Positions 6,936-12,494 are shown, numbered from the stretch's first letter. The stretch: 13,651 nucleotides of DNA from Firmicutes bacterium CAG:534 (GCA_000436115.1 FR894565.1:14297-27947), one strand, 5' to 3'. A program made the numbers and translations. The notes: generated by a model from the letters alone, not told the origin.

Positions 6936-7105
6936 CTATCAGAAACGCAGTGCCATTTCCATATAAAAAGGTATTTTCGTTGATATATCTTTCCCCATGG
7001 ACTTATTCTACATACCTATTACCGGAAGTTTCGATCTATATTGAATTATAGACTGTCTTAAATACAGAGCTTGTCTTTTTTCTGCATTCTTCTTAATGAA
7101 TTCCT
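6936..7105. other. AT-rich gene-free tract inside the decayed island
   Basis: No ORF with a plausible start and ribosome site is present on either strand. The segment just before 7106 reads (plus strand, another frame) YRACLFSAFFLMNS. This could be a frameshifted remnant of the RHTF region of a tyrosine recombinase, but the similarity is too faint to annotate as such. Confidence 0.3.
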
Positions 7106-7222
7106 ATGCCATTAAAAAACATTCAAGAAATTATGGGACGCGGCTCTTTACAACACTCTATGGATTATATCAAGTTTAATAATAATAACATAGATACATT
7201 ACAATATCTCAAAGTAATATAA
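7106..7222 (+). pseudogene. Remnant of a tyrosine recombinase (integrase) C-terminus
   Basis: A 38-codon stretch begins MPLKNIQEIMGRGSLQHSMD and ends in TAA. It resembles the C-terminal catalytic patch of phage/ICE integrases, where PLKxIQxxMGH is followed by TxxxY. Here the LGH-type His is replaced by Arg, and the spacing to the Tyr looks one residue short (SMDYIKF). There is a stop codon three codons upstream (7097-7099) and no N-terminal domain, so it cannot be active. It lies 35 bp from the tRNA terminator, just where an integrase is expected in a tRNA-targeting element. The tract is very AT-rich (a run of Asn codons). The assignment is from motif memory and needs a profile search. Confidence 0.55.
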
Positions 7223-7256
7223 ATGAAACAATTTTAAACCCTCATTTTTTGCATGA

Positions 7257-7303
7257 AAAAAGCCGAAATCCTTTCAAAAAAAAGAATTTCGACTTTACTT
7301 GCA
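7257..7303 (-). terminator. Intrinsic terminator of tRNA-Arg; copy B of the 47-bp direct repeat
   Basis: Starts three bases after the mature tRNA 3' end. On the minus strand the AAGTCGAAAT / ATTTCGGCTT stem is followed by TTTTTTC. Copy A lies 1,011 bp away at 6246-6292. Confidence 0.85.
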
Positions 7304-7305
7304 AG

Positions 7306-7379
7306 CGTGCGTTAGAGGATTCGAACCCCCGACCTTTTGGTCCGTAGCCAAACGCTCTATCCAGCTGAGCTAAACGCAC
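7306..7379 (-). tRNA. tRNA-Arg, anticodon ACG
   Basis: The 74-nt gene folds into a full cloverleaf: acceptor GTGCGTT/AACGCAC, D stem GCTC/GAGC with loop AGCTGGATA, and anticodon stem TTTGG/CCAAA around loop CTACGGA (anticodon ACG at 7343-7345, complement). The variable loop is AGGTC, and the T-arm is GGGGG-TTCGAAT-CCTCT with two G-U pairs. The ACG anticodon is read as ICG after deamination and decodes CGN arginine codons. The discriminator is G and CCA is not encoded. It has its own strong promoter (7413-7441) and terminator (7257-7303). Its 3' end appears to have served as an attachment site. Confidence 0.97.
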
Positions 7380-7412
7380 ATATAGATGCAAGAAACACCT
7401 GCAACAAATGAT

Positions 7413-7441
7413 ATTTTATTATACCATCCCTGTTTTGTCAA
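7413..7441 (-). promoter_or_regulatory. Promoter of tRNA-Arg
   Basis: On the minus strand a perfect TTGACA (7436-7441) and TAAAAT (7413-7418) are spaced exactly 17 bp. Transcription would start near 7406, about 26 nt before the tRNA 5' end. This near-consensus site suits a stable-RNA gene. Confidence 0.75.
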
Positions 7442-7461
7442 GAGCAAGAAAAGCATTTATT

Positions 7462-7490
7462 TTGACTTCAAAATTTTCACTCCACAAAAT
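7462..7490 (+). promoter_or_regulatory. Candidate promoter for lrgAB
   Basis: TTGACT (7462-7467) and CAAAAT (7485-7490) are spaced 17 bp, with five and four consensus matches. It would give a leader of about 230 nt before lrgA. Two similar short blocks, TTTATTTTGACTT near 7457 and TTTATTTTCACTT near 7495, flank it and might be regulator sites. Confidence 0.35.
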
Positions 7491-7560
7491 AGTGTTTATT
7501 TTCACTTTTGCCTGCCATGTTTTTGGCAATAATTACAGTTGTCAACCCATTTATGCAGTG

Positions 7561-7729
7561 CTAAAATAATCGCTGGCATTTTCCCGGACAAGCCTCCACG
7601 CAGTTACCGCCGCTAAGCTGTTGCTGTACAAAGCGGGTGCTGAGCTTACCCAGCAGATGTCCAAGCAACAACTGGCTGAGTTCCCGGGGAAGTTTACTAT
7701 TTCTGTAACGATAGGAGCAATGAACCTCT
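7561..7729 (+). other. GC-richer leader of lrgA with an open frame of unknown meaning
   Basis: After AT-rich sequence the composition changes abruptly. One plus frame is open from about 7567 and translates to a coding-like string (for example HAVTAAKLLLYKAGAELTQQ and LAEFPGKFTISVTIGAMN), running into lrgA in a different frame. I do not recognise a family. It may be a relic of another gene, a leader ORF, or a structured 5' UTR. No convincing ribosome site precedes its possible ATG codons. Confidence 0.3.
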
Positions 7730-8104
7730 ATGAAGTTTTTAAAGCAATTTGTAATTATTTTATGCATTTCCTTTTTGGGCGAATTATTTCATTACCTGAT
7801 CCCGCTGCCGGTTCCGGCAAGTATTTACGGTATCCTTCTCATGCTGCTGTGTCTGCATTTTAAGCTGTTTCGCGCAGATGAGGTGCGGGAAACGGGCATT
7901 TTCCTGATTGAGATCATGCCGGTCATGTTCATTCCTGCGGCCGTGGGCTTGATGGTAGCCTGGGAGATCATAAAGCCCTCTTTTCTGCAGTATATAGTCA
8001 TTATCCTTCTATCTACTGTGGTTGTTATGGGTGTTTCCGGCCTTATCACGCAAAAAGTGATCTGTTCCGGGAAAGGCTCTGCAAAGGAAGGGGCAAAATC
8101 ATGA
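7730..8104 (+). CDS. lrgA: LrgA/CidA-family holin-like membrane protein
   Basis: Small integral membrane protein of the CidA/LrgA family, which works with LrgB. The pair has been linked to control of murein hydrolases and autolysis in staphylococci and to pyruvate transport in other Firmicutes. The 124 residues hold four hydrophobic segments at about 5-25, 28-48, 58-80 and 86-106, with the family hallmark PLPVPASIYGILLMLL near residue 25. The ATG at 7730 matches the canonical N-terminus (MKFLKQFVIILCISFLGEL). Its AGGAG site is 12 bases away, rather far, so initiation may be inefficient or regulated. The stop overlaps the lrgB start as ATGA. No lytSR-type regulator is visible nearby. Confidence 0.92.
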   Translation: MKFLKQFVIILCISFLGELFHYLIPLPVPASIYGILLMLLCLHFKLFRADEVRETGIFLIEIMPVMFIPAAVGLMVAWEIIKPSFLQYIVIILLSTVVVMGVSGLITQKVICSGKGSAKEGAKS

Positions 8105-8793
8105 ATGCTTTTTTAGAAACCTCTGTCTTTTTTGGTGTTGTGGTGAGTCTGCTTTCTTATGGGATCGGCGTCCTTTTAAAGAAGCGCTTTGGACTTGGCA
8201 TCTTTAATCCTCTTCTGATCTCCATTCTCATCACCATTGCTTTTTTGAAGCTTTTTCATATTGATTATGACACCTACAACGAAGGGGCTAAATATCTGAG
8301 TTATCTGCTTACCCCTGCAACCGTTGCCCTGGCCATTCCTCTCTATGACCAGCTTTCTGTGCTTAGGAAAAATTGGAAAGCCATCCTTGCAGGTATTGCT
8401 TCAGGTGTGCTTACCAGCCTTTTGTGTGTGCTTGCGCTGGTACTTCTTTTTGGACTGACACGTGAGGAATACGTCACCCTGTTGCCCAAGTCCATTACCA
8501 CTGCAATCGGCATTGATGTTTCTGAAGAACTTGGCGGGTATGTTTCCATTACCGCTGCCGTGATCATCATTACCGGTGTGCTGGGCAATGTGATCGGAGA
8601 AACCGTTCTGAAACTTTTTCATATTACGGAGCCGGTTGCAAAAGGAGTGGCGCTGGGAAGCGCTTCCCACGCCATCGGTACTGCCAAAGCCATGGAGCTT
8701 GGAGAAGTAGAAGGAGCCATCAGCAGTCTTTCCATTGTAGTTGCGGGTATTATGACTGTGATTGGCGCTTCGGTTTTTGCACAGTTTCTGTAA
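8101..8793 (+). CDS. lrgB: LrgB/CidB-family membrane protein
   Basis: Partner of LrgA, 230 residues with about six to eight hydrophobic segments across the whole length. Family signatures are FGLGIFNPLLISILI (about 30-44), YLLTPATVALAIPLYDQ (about 70-86), LLPKSITTAIGIDVSEELGG (about 137-156) and GSASHAIGTAKAMELGEVEGAISSL (about 190-214), all characteristic of LrgB/YohK. It starts at 8101, overlapping lrgA by 4 bp, with AAGGAAGGGG shortly upstream, so the two are co-translated. Its 3' end overlaps that of the convergent GNAT gene by 44 bp, and no terminator is visible between them. Confidence 0.94.
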   Translation: MNAFLETSVFFGVVVSLLSYGIGVLLKKRFGLGIFNPLLISILITIAFLKLFHIDYDTYNEGAKYLSYLLTPATVALAIPLYDQLSVLRKNWKAILAGIASGVLTSLLCVLALVLLFGLTREEYVTLLPKSITTAIGIDVSEELGGYVSITAAVIIITGVLGNVIGETVLKLFHITEPVAKGVALGSASHAIGTAKAMELGEVEGAISSLSIVVAGIMTVIGASVFAQFL

Positions 8794-9316
8794 GCTTCTT
8801 TTCCAACAAGACCAGATCGACCCCTTTTATCCCATTAAAGGTGCAGGGTAAAATTCCGATTTCCCTATAATCCAGCTTTTCATAAAAACGGCGTGCATTT
8901 GTATTTTTAGCATTTGTGTCAATGCGAAGATAGGGACATCCATTTTCCAGTGCATAGTTCTCATAATATGCTGCAAAGGCACGCCCCAGCCCGCACTTTG
9001 GAGCATACGGATCGATCACAAGGGTGTGCATCACCATAATCTGATCATCTGGCGCATCATATTGCCAGGGGGCATCCCTGTAGGTATCCACCTGGATCTG
9101 ATTTAATATAGCGGTTCCTGCCAGTCTGCCATCCAGTTCCTCCACAAACAGATCCCCCCTGTCCAGTGCCGCCTCTGCCGTCTGCCGCTCCGGATAAACC
9201 CCTCTTATCCATCCGATGCAGGCCCGTCCGCTTTCCTCTTCCGTGTGAATATGCTCGTATATTTCGGCAATTCCATCAAGATCTGCCTTAACTGCTTTTC
9301 TAATTGTAATTCCCAT
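8750..9316 (-). CDS. GNAT-family N-acetyltransferase
   Basis: Acetyl-CoA-dependent N-acyltransferase of the GNAT fold. From the chosen start it has 188 residues. The N-terminus MGITIRKAVKADLDGIAEIY is typical of the first strand and helix. The acetyl-CoA loop is PYAPKCGLGRAFAAYYENYA (R/QxxGxG/A pattern), followed by LRIDTNAKNTNARRFYEKLDY, the late strand and helix of motif B. The acceptor substrate is unknown. The frame is open to 9373 and an ATG at 9352 has a GGGGGAG just upstream. I prefer 9316 because the fold begins there and the overlap with the M20 gene is then 17 bp instead of 53. The last dozen residues (about TETVQKPKRQSQS) lie beyond the domain and are encoded opposite the lrgB 3' end. 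Confidence 0.86.
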   Translation of the reverse strand: MGITIRKAVKADLDGIAEIYEHIHTEEESGRACIGWIRGVYPERQTAEAALDRGDLFVEELDGRLAGTAILNQIQVDTYRDAPWQYDAPDDQIMVMHTLVIDPYAPKCGLGRAFAAYYENYALENGCPYLRIDTNAKNTNARRFYEKLDYREIGILPCTFNGIKGVDLVLLEKKLTETVQKPKRQSQS

Positions 9317-10442
9317 GTTCCTTCCGCTCCCTTCTGCTGCCGCTTCCTTCATTTTCTCCCCCTTTTGCACCACCCTCGTTAATCAATTCCCTATAAATCT
9401 TTATGGCTGTCTCCATAATCTCATCATTAAATTCATATTCTGCGGTATGCAGACCGGAACGCGTTTCTCCGGTTCCAATGCCAAAGAAGGCTCCCTTTGT
9501 CTCCTGCAGATAATAGCCGAAATCCTCTGACCAGCGAAAAGGCTCCCCTGGCGTTTTTACCTTTAGTCCCAGCGATCCTGCTGCATTTCTGATCTTAGAC
9601 ACACAGGCTCGGTCATTGATGGTTGCCGGAAACGGCTCGATCAGACGGATCCTGCAAAGCATCCCCTGCTCCTTTGACCTTCTCATGGCATACTTTTCTA
9701 TTTTTTGAACCAGTTTGTCATATTCTTCCTGATATTCTGCCCGAAGCGTCAGCCGCAGCACCCCACTGTCCGCCGATACCCCGTAGGACTCGCTTCCCGC
9801 TTCCATTCCGATTACCGTTCCAAGCACGATCCCTTTGTGCTGTTTTTGTACCAAAAGATCCATATAGCTGATCAGTCCTGCGATCAGAGCTGCCGGATTT
9901 TTCCCCTGCTCCGGATATGCTGCATGGGAAGGGCTTCCCTGTATACTGATCTCCATTCCCGTGGAAGCGCATGCAAATGTTTCCTCTAACAACAGGACTT
10001 CATTTTGTGCATATCCCGGAATATTATGAAGTCCGTAAATTTCCTTTATTCCGCATTCCCGGATCAGTTCCCTGCAAATAAGCGCTCCCTGCCCTGTTTC
10101 CTCTCCCGGCTGGAAGATCAGATAAACGTTCCGGGAAGGAGCAGCTTTTTCCAGCTCCATTGCAAGCCCTGCCAGGATGGCACTATGCCCGTCATGCCCG
10201 CAGATATGTCTGGGGCAGCCGTCCTTACAGACCACGGCATCATAATCAGCCCGAAAGGCAATCCCATCAGAAGCGCCGCTTCCCTGATAGTGAGCATAAA
10301 ACCAACTGCCCCGGTCTACAATTTCCAGTCCGGTATGACTGCGCAGAAAATCCATGAGAAGCTGCCTGGTTTTATGCTCCTGCATGGATGGCTCCGGGAT
10401 TTCATGTAGTTTTCTTCTAAGTTCCTGTATGGCATTTATCAT
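9300..10442 (-). CDS. M20-family amidohydrolase/peptidase (M20D-like)
   Basis: Zinc-dependent amidohydrolase that removes N-acyl groups from amino acids or cleaves related amides, resembling hippurate hydrolase and N-acetyl-diaminopimelate deacetylase. The 380 residues contain AFRADYDAV (about 62-70), the metal site ICGHDGHSAILAG (C81, H83, D84, H86), FQPGEETGQGA with the general base Glu pair (E114/E115), GLHNIPG (H139), and a late His in GLHTAEYEF. The dimerisation or lid domain (about 165-275) is present. No signal peptide, so cytoplasmic. The ATG at 10442 has GAGGA about 11 bases upstream. It follows the 76-aa gene by 21 bp and overlaps the GNAT gene, so it is mid-operon. Pairing of a deacylase with an acetyltransferase is suggestive, but no joint pathway can be claimed. 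Confidence 0.92.
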   Translation of the reverse strand: MINAIQELRRKLHEIPEPSMQEHKTRQLLMDFLRSHTGLEIVDRGSWFYAHYQGSGASDGIAFRADYDAVVCKDGCPRHICGHDGHSAILAGLAMELEKAAPSRNVYLIFQPGEETGQGALICRELIRECGIKEIYGLHNIPGYAQNEVLLLEETFACASTGMEISIQGSPSHAAYPEQGKNPAALIAGLISYMDLLVQKQHKGIVLGTVIGMEAGSESYGVSADSGVLRLTLRAEYQEEYDKLVQKIEKYAMRRSKEQGMLCRIRLIEPFPATINDRACVSKIRNAAGSLGLKVKTPGEPFRWSEDFGYYLQETKGAFFGIGTGETRSGLHTAEYEFNDEIMETAIKIYRELINEGGAKGGENEGSGSRRERKEHGNYN

Positions 10443-10463
10443 TTTTCTTTCTATCCTCAGAGT

Positions 10464-10694
10464 CTATTTTGAGGCATAAAGGGGATTTGCTTCCCTGGTT
10501 TTATTTCCATAAACGGCTTTCAGTTCTTCAAAAGCCGTCTGAACCGCCTCAGGAATAGAAACGTGCGCAATATATTCCCTGCCCCTGGGTCCATATCCCT
10601 CCGCATCATCTGTAAGCCTTGGGATCTCTCCCATCAGAAGGTCAACATATCGTTCTATGGGCCACATGCCGTGGATGGGCTTTGCATAACTCAA
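10464..10694 (-). CDS. Small protein of unknown function (76 aa)
   Basis: I do not recognise this protein. It reads MSYAKPIHGMWPIERYVDLL at its N-terminus and has a mid-part GYGPRGREYIAHVSIPEAV, then a helical, charged end. It has no membrane segment or metal motif. The start is TTG at 10694, supported by GAGGAG five bases upstream; the only nearby ATG is out of frame. It is 21 bp before the M20 amidohydrolase and about 100 bp after the DJ-1 gene, separated from the latter by strong inverted repeats. The Trp-, Tyr- and Pro-rich N-terminus and good ribosome site favour a real gene. It could instead be the C-terminal remnant of a longer enzyme. Confidence 0.55.
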   Translation of the reverse strand: MSYAKPIHGMWPIERYVDLLMGEIPRLTDDAEGYGPRGREYIAHVSIPEAVQTAFEELKAVYGNKTREANPLYASK

Positions 10695-10710
10695 TTTTTC
10701 TCCTCATTTC

Positions 10711-10768
10711 TGCGCACGCTTTTTGCACATACCGAGTTTGTGTCAAAGTGTGCGCAGACACAAATCTC
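10711..10768. repeat. Two mutually exclusive inverted repeats upstream of the 76-aa gene
   Basis: TGCGCAC (10711-10717) can pair with GTGCGCA (10750-10756). GAGTTTGTGTC (10734-10744) can pair with GACACAAATCTC (10757-10768) with one bulge, and its loop contains GTGCGCA. The two stems interlock (pseudoknot topology) or compete. They lie in the 100-bp gap between the DJ-1 gene and the 76-aa ORF and would be transcribed as the leader of the latter. The first stem ends about 10 nt before the ribosome site. The role is unknown: attenuator, mobile REP-like element or 3' stabiliser. Confidence 0.5.
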
Positions 10769-10770
10769 GC

Positions 10771-10795
10771 GATTGAAAAATTTTATTTTTCAATC
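10771..10795 (-). terminator. AT-rich hairpin directly after the DJ-1 stop codon
   Basis: GATTGAAAAAT and ATTTTTCAATC form an 11-bp perfect stem with a 3-nt loop, beginning at the base after the DJ-1 TAA. No U-run follows on the minus strand, so termination would be partial at best. It may protect the mRNA 3' end or attenuate readthrough into the 76-aa, M20 and GNAT genes. Confidence 0.45.
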
Positions 10796-11311
10796 TTATT
10801 CTGCCCTCCTATGTTCCTTCCAGAAGGAAATCGTTTCCTGCAGATCAGCTTCATCCTCAAACAGATCCATTTCCTTTGCAACTTCAATGGCAAAATCCAC
10901 ATATCCGTTTGCCCTTGCCGTAACTACATGGTCTGAAACCGCCACATCCAGATCTGCGGAATGCGTAGATACAATTTCCTCTAAGATCCCGGCATGTTCC
11001 AGCACATCAACCCCTGCACAGATACCGGCAACGATCTGTTTGTTTTTATGTACCGCTGCTATCAAGTCCCAGACCTCTTTGTGATCAATTTTGCTGATCT
11101 CTCCTCCCGGAACAATCAGCAGCTCTACTTCTTCCTTCTTCACTTCCCCGAGGGATGCTTCCGCCTGAATGGAATAGCCTTCCATGGCCGTTACTTTTCC
11201 TCCATCCAGAGACACAAAGCTAACATCCTTTCCTGTCACCTTCAGGAAATAATTCAGTATCACGATCTCATAAATACAACAGGTATCATATAAAAGCACT
11301 ACTGTTTTCAT
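10796..11311 (-). CDS. DJ-1/PfpI-family protein
   Basis: Member of the DJ-1/ThiJ/PfpI superfamily (class I glutamine-amidotransferase-like fold). These proteins include deglycases or glyoxalases, chaperone-like and regulatory members, so the exact activity is open. The 171 residues start MKTVVLLYDTCCIYEIVILN, with Glu15 in the usual acid position. IVPGGE (about 67-71) follows, and the nucleophile elbow AGICAGVDVLEHAG carries Cys98. THSADLDVAVSDHVVTARAN fits the later strands. The frame is open to 11419, but the ATG at 11311 is clearly right: GGAGG lies five bases upstream and the fold begins there. It starts 2 bp after the FMN reductase stop, so the two are co-translated. Redox or carbonyl stress is a reasonable guess from this pairing. 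Confidence 0.92.
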   Translation of the reverse strand: MKTVVLLYDTCCIYEIVILNYFLKVTGKDVSFVSLDGGKVTAMEGYSIQAEASLGEVKKEEVELLIVPGGEISKIDHKEVWDLIAAVHKNKQIVAGICAGVDVLEHAGILEEIVSTHSADLDVAVSDHVVTARANGYVDFAIEVAKEMDLFEDEADLQETISFWKEHRRAE

Positions 11312-11313
11312 TG

Positions 11314-12009
11314 TCACCTCCAAGGCTTTGTTCCGGTAAGCCAGCCTTTGTTTTTCCAATATTCCTTTTCCGACTGGGACGCTCCCCAGTTTGCTTTCTG
11401 CAGGCTTCCATAAAACCAAAAACGGAAACGCAGCCTGATGCCGGCCTTCGCCTTTTTGTGGGAGGAAAGCTTTCTTGCCAGTCTGCTCATATCCTTTTTG
11501 ATCTTTTCCTTCTTTTTCTCCGATATCATGTGAAAGCCCATGGCATTTACGCTTACGCCGTAGGTCAGCACCTTGGGAATGCCCCAGTTTTCAAGGTTAT
11601 CTGCCACAAGCGCCGCTGCCTTTCCTGCCCCGGCCCCGGCTGCGGTGGAAATGACAACCGCACGCTTATGAAACATTTCTTCATATGGTTTGTGCGCCAT
11701 CCAGTTCACAAAGTTCAGATCAAGGAATGCCTTCATAGGCGCACTGGGCATCATACAGTAATTGGGGGTTGTAAAAATCAGGAGATCCGCTTCCCGCACG
11801 GCTCTGTCAAGGAGTCTCTTCTCCTCCCAAAAGGGGCACATTTCCCTGCCCTCAAGGCAGCGAAAGCAGCCCAGGCAAAAATGATTTAAATCCCTTGGCA
11901 GAAAAAATTCCCCTACTTCTTTTTCCCCTTCCAGTTCCTGAAGCAATATATTTGCCACGTTCCAGGTACTTCCCCTATGGCTTTGTCCATGTATCAATAC
12001 TATTTTCAT
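11314..12009 (-). CDS. NADPH-dependent FMN reductase-like flavoprotein with iron-sulfur cysteine motif
   Basis: Flavodoxin-fold protein of the NADPH-dependent FMN reductase / iron-sulfur flavoprotein group. Residues 1-16 (MKIVLIHGQSHRGSTW) form the first strand and FMN phosphate loop. FTTPNYCMMPSAPMKAFLDL (about 79-98) is the second FMN-binding segment. C45, C48, C51 and C58 give the spacing CX2CX2CX6C, the compact cluster-binding pattern of iron-sulfur flavoproteins, suggesting electron transfer. The last ~50 residues are basic and beyond the core. I give 231 residues from the ATG at 12009, which fits the fold, though its ribosome site is weak. The frame is open to a TTG at 12093 (259 aa), 11 bases after a GGGAGG close to the promoter, so the longer form is a real alternative. 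First gene of a unit with the DJ-1 gene. Confidence 0.88.
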   Translation of the reverse strand: MKIVLIHGQSHRGSTWNVANILLQELEGEKEVGEFFLPRDLNHFCLGCFRCLEGREMCPFWEEKRLLDRAVREADLLIFTTPNYCMMPSAPMKAFLDLNFVNWMAHKPYEEMFHKRAVVISTAAGAGAGKAAALVADNLENWGIPKVLTYGVSVNAMGFHMISEKKKEKIKKDMSRLARKLSSHKKAKAGIRLRFRFWFYGSLQKANWGASQSEKEYWKNKGWLTGTKPWR

Positions 12010-12095
12010 CAGTTCCACATCCGACCTTTTTTTCCAGCCAATATTTTCTGTTTCATCCGTACGGCTCAATAACTCCCCCTCCGCTTCGCACAAAA

Positions 12096-12107
12096 AGGTA
12101 TTTACCT
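12096..12107. promoter_or_regulatory. Palindromic candidate operator of the reductase/DJ-1 operon
   Basis: AGGTATTTACCT is a self-complementary 12-mer that overlaps the GGGAGG ribosome site and lies about 20 bp downstream of the -10. GTA-N-TAC symmetry is typical of HxlR/YodB-type redox repressor sites, and such repressors control flavin reductases in other Firmicutes. No such regulator is in the window, so this is inference. Confidence 0.3.
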
Positions 12108-12128
12108 CCCGGATAATTTATGTATTAA

Positions 12129-12156
12129 ATCATACCATACTTTTAGGGTTTTTCAA
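12129..12156 (-). promoter_or_regulatory. Promoter of the FMN reductase / DJ-1 operon
   Basis: On the minus strand TTGAAA (12151-12156) and TATGAT (12129-12134) are spaced 16 bp, with five of six matches at -10. Transcription would start near 12121, putting the GGGAGG (12105-12110) only about ten bases into the message. Confidence 0.55.
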
Positions 12157-12166
12157 TGTGATCCTT

Positions 12167-12270
12167 TCAAAACTCTTTCAGATCTTCATGAGCGAAATTC
12201 ATGGAATTCTCGCCGTAATCCTTCCAGTCCAGGGAAACCACGCTTGTAATAGATGTAAAGTAGTTGGAAA
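12167..12270 (-). pseudogene. Decayed fragment resembling a polysaccharide deacetylase
   Basis: A minus-strand frame ending in TGA (12167-12169) encodes NYFTSITSVVSLDWKDYG and then ENSMNFAHEDLKEF. Its middle aligns without gaps to GYYTIQWDVDSLDWKDYG in the deacetylase at 12807-13651. At the DNA level 12211-12236 and 13019-13044 are identical over 26 bp, and the match extends to about 34 of 36. The fragment has no start, no catalytic motifs before this point, and diverges after it. I read it as the relic of a paralogous deacetylase gene or a partial duplication. It also overlaps the promoter region of the reductase operon on its 3' side. Confidence 0.45.
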
Positions 12271-12272
12271 CA

Positions 12273-12314
12273 AAAAATAATCGCCTCGGTCTGGACAACT
12301 AGACGATTATTTTT
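12273..12314 (-). terminator. Terminator-like hairpin with 11-bp perfect stem
   Basis: AAAAATAATCG (12273-12283) and CGATTATTTTT (12304-12314) pair perfectly around a 20-nt loop that has a small inner TCT/AGA stem. T-runs exist on both strands, so it could end transcription in either direction. It lies about 180 bp past the stop of the 66-aa gene. The structured loop (CTCGGTCTGGACAACT) is unusual for a plain terminator and may mark a mobile or dispersed element. Confidence 0.5.
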
Positions 12315-12494
12315 AAACATTTCATTTTGTCAAATTTATTAGACATAATCCATACTGCTTATAAAATACAATCCAATATATCATCGAACCAAATATTTAC
12401 CAGATACTTTTTTTTACAAATTGTACTCATAAACAGAACCAGCATGAAAAGCCAATTATCATAGATAAAATCAGATATTATCCTTCTTTCAATA
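12315..12494. other. AT-rich gene-free tract downstream of the 66-aa gene
   Basis: No supported gene. On the minus strand a short hydrophobic frame (MLVLFMSTICKKKYLVNIWF, ending near 12368) is open but has no ribosome site. Composition is clearly more AT-rich than the flanking genes, in keeping with decayed or transferred DNA. A weak T-run lies near 12408-12415. Confidence 0.3.

Noticed and set aside
7561..7767. 68-aa minus-strand ORF across the lrgA 5' region
   Set aside because: No ribosome site, no recognisable motif, antisense to lrgA; most likely a shadow frame.
7621..7863. 80-aa plus-strand ORF overlapping lrgA
   Set aside because: It overlaps the well-supported lrgA start in another frame and lacks a clear ribosome site; kept only as an unexplained leader tract.
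10796..11419. Longer DJ-1 ORF starting at 11419
   Set aside because: The extra N-terminus overlaps the FMN reductase 3' end and is outside the fold; the ATG at 11311 has GGAGG at five bases.
12368..12480. Short hydrophobic ORF (MLVLFMSTICKKK...) on the minus strand
   Set aside because: Only 28 codons from its ATG, no ribosome site, in AT-rich DNA where such frames occur by chance.
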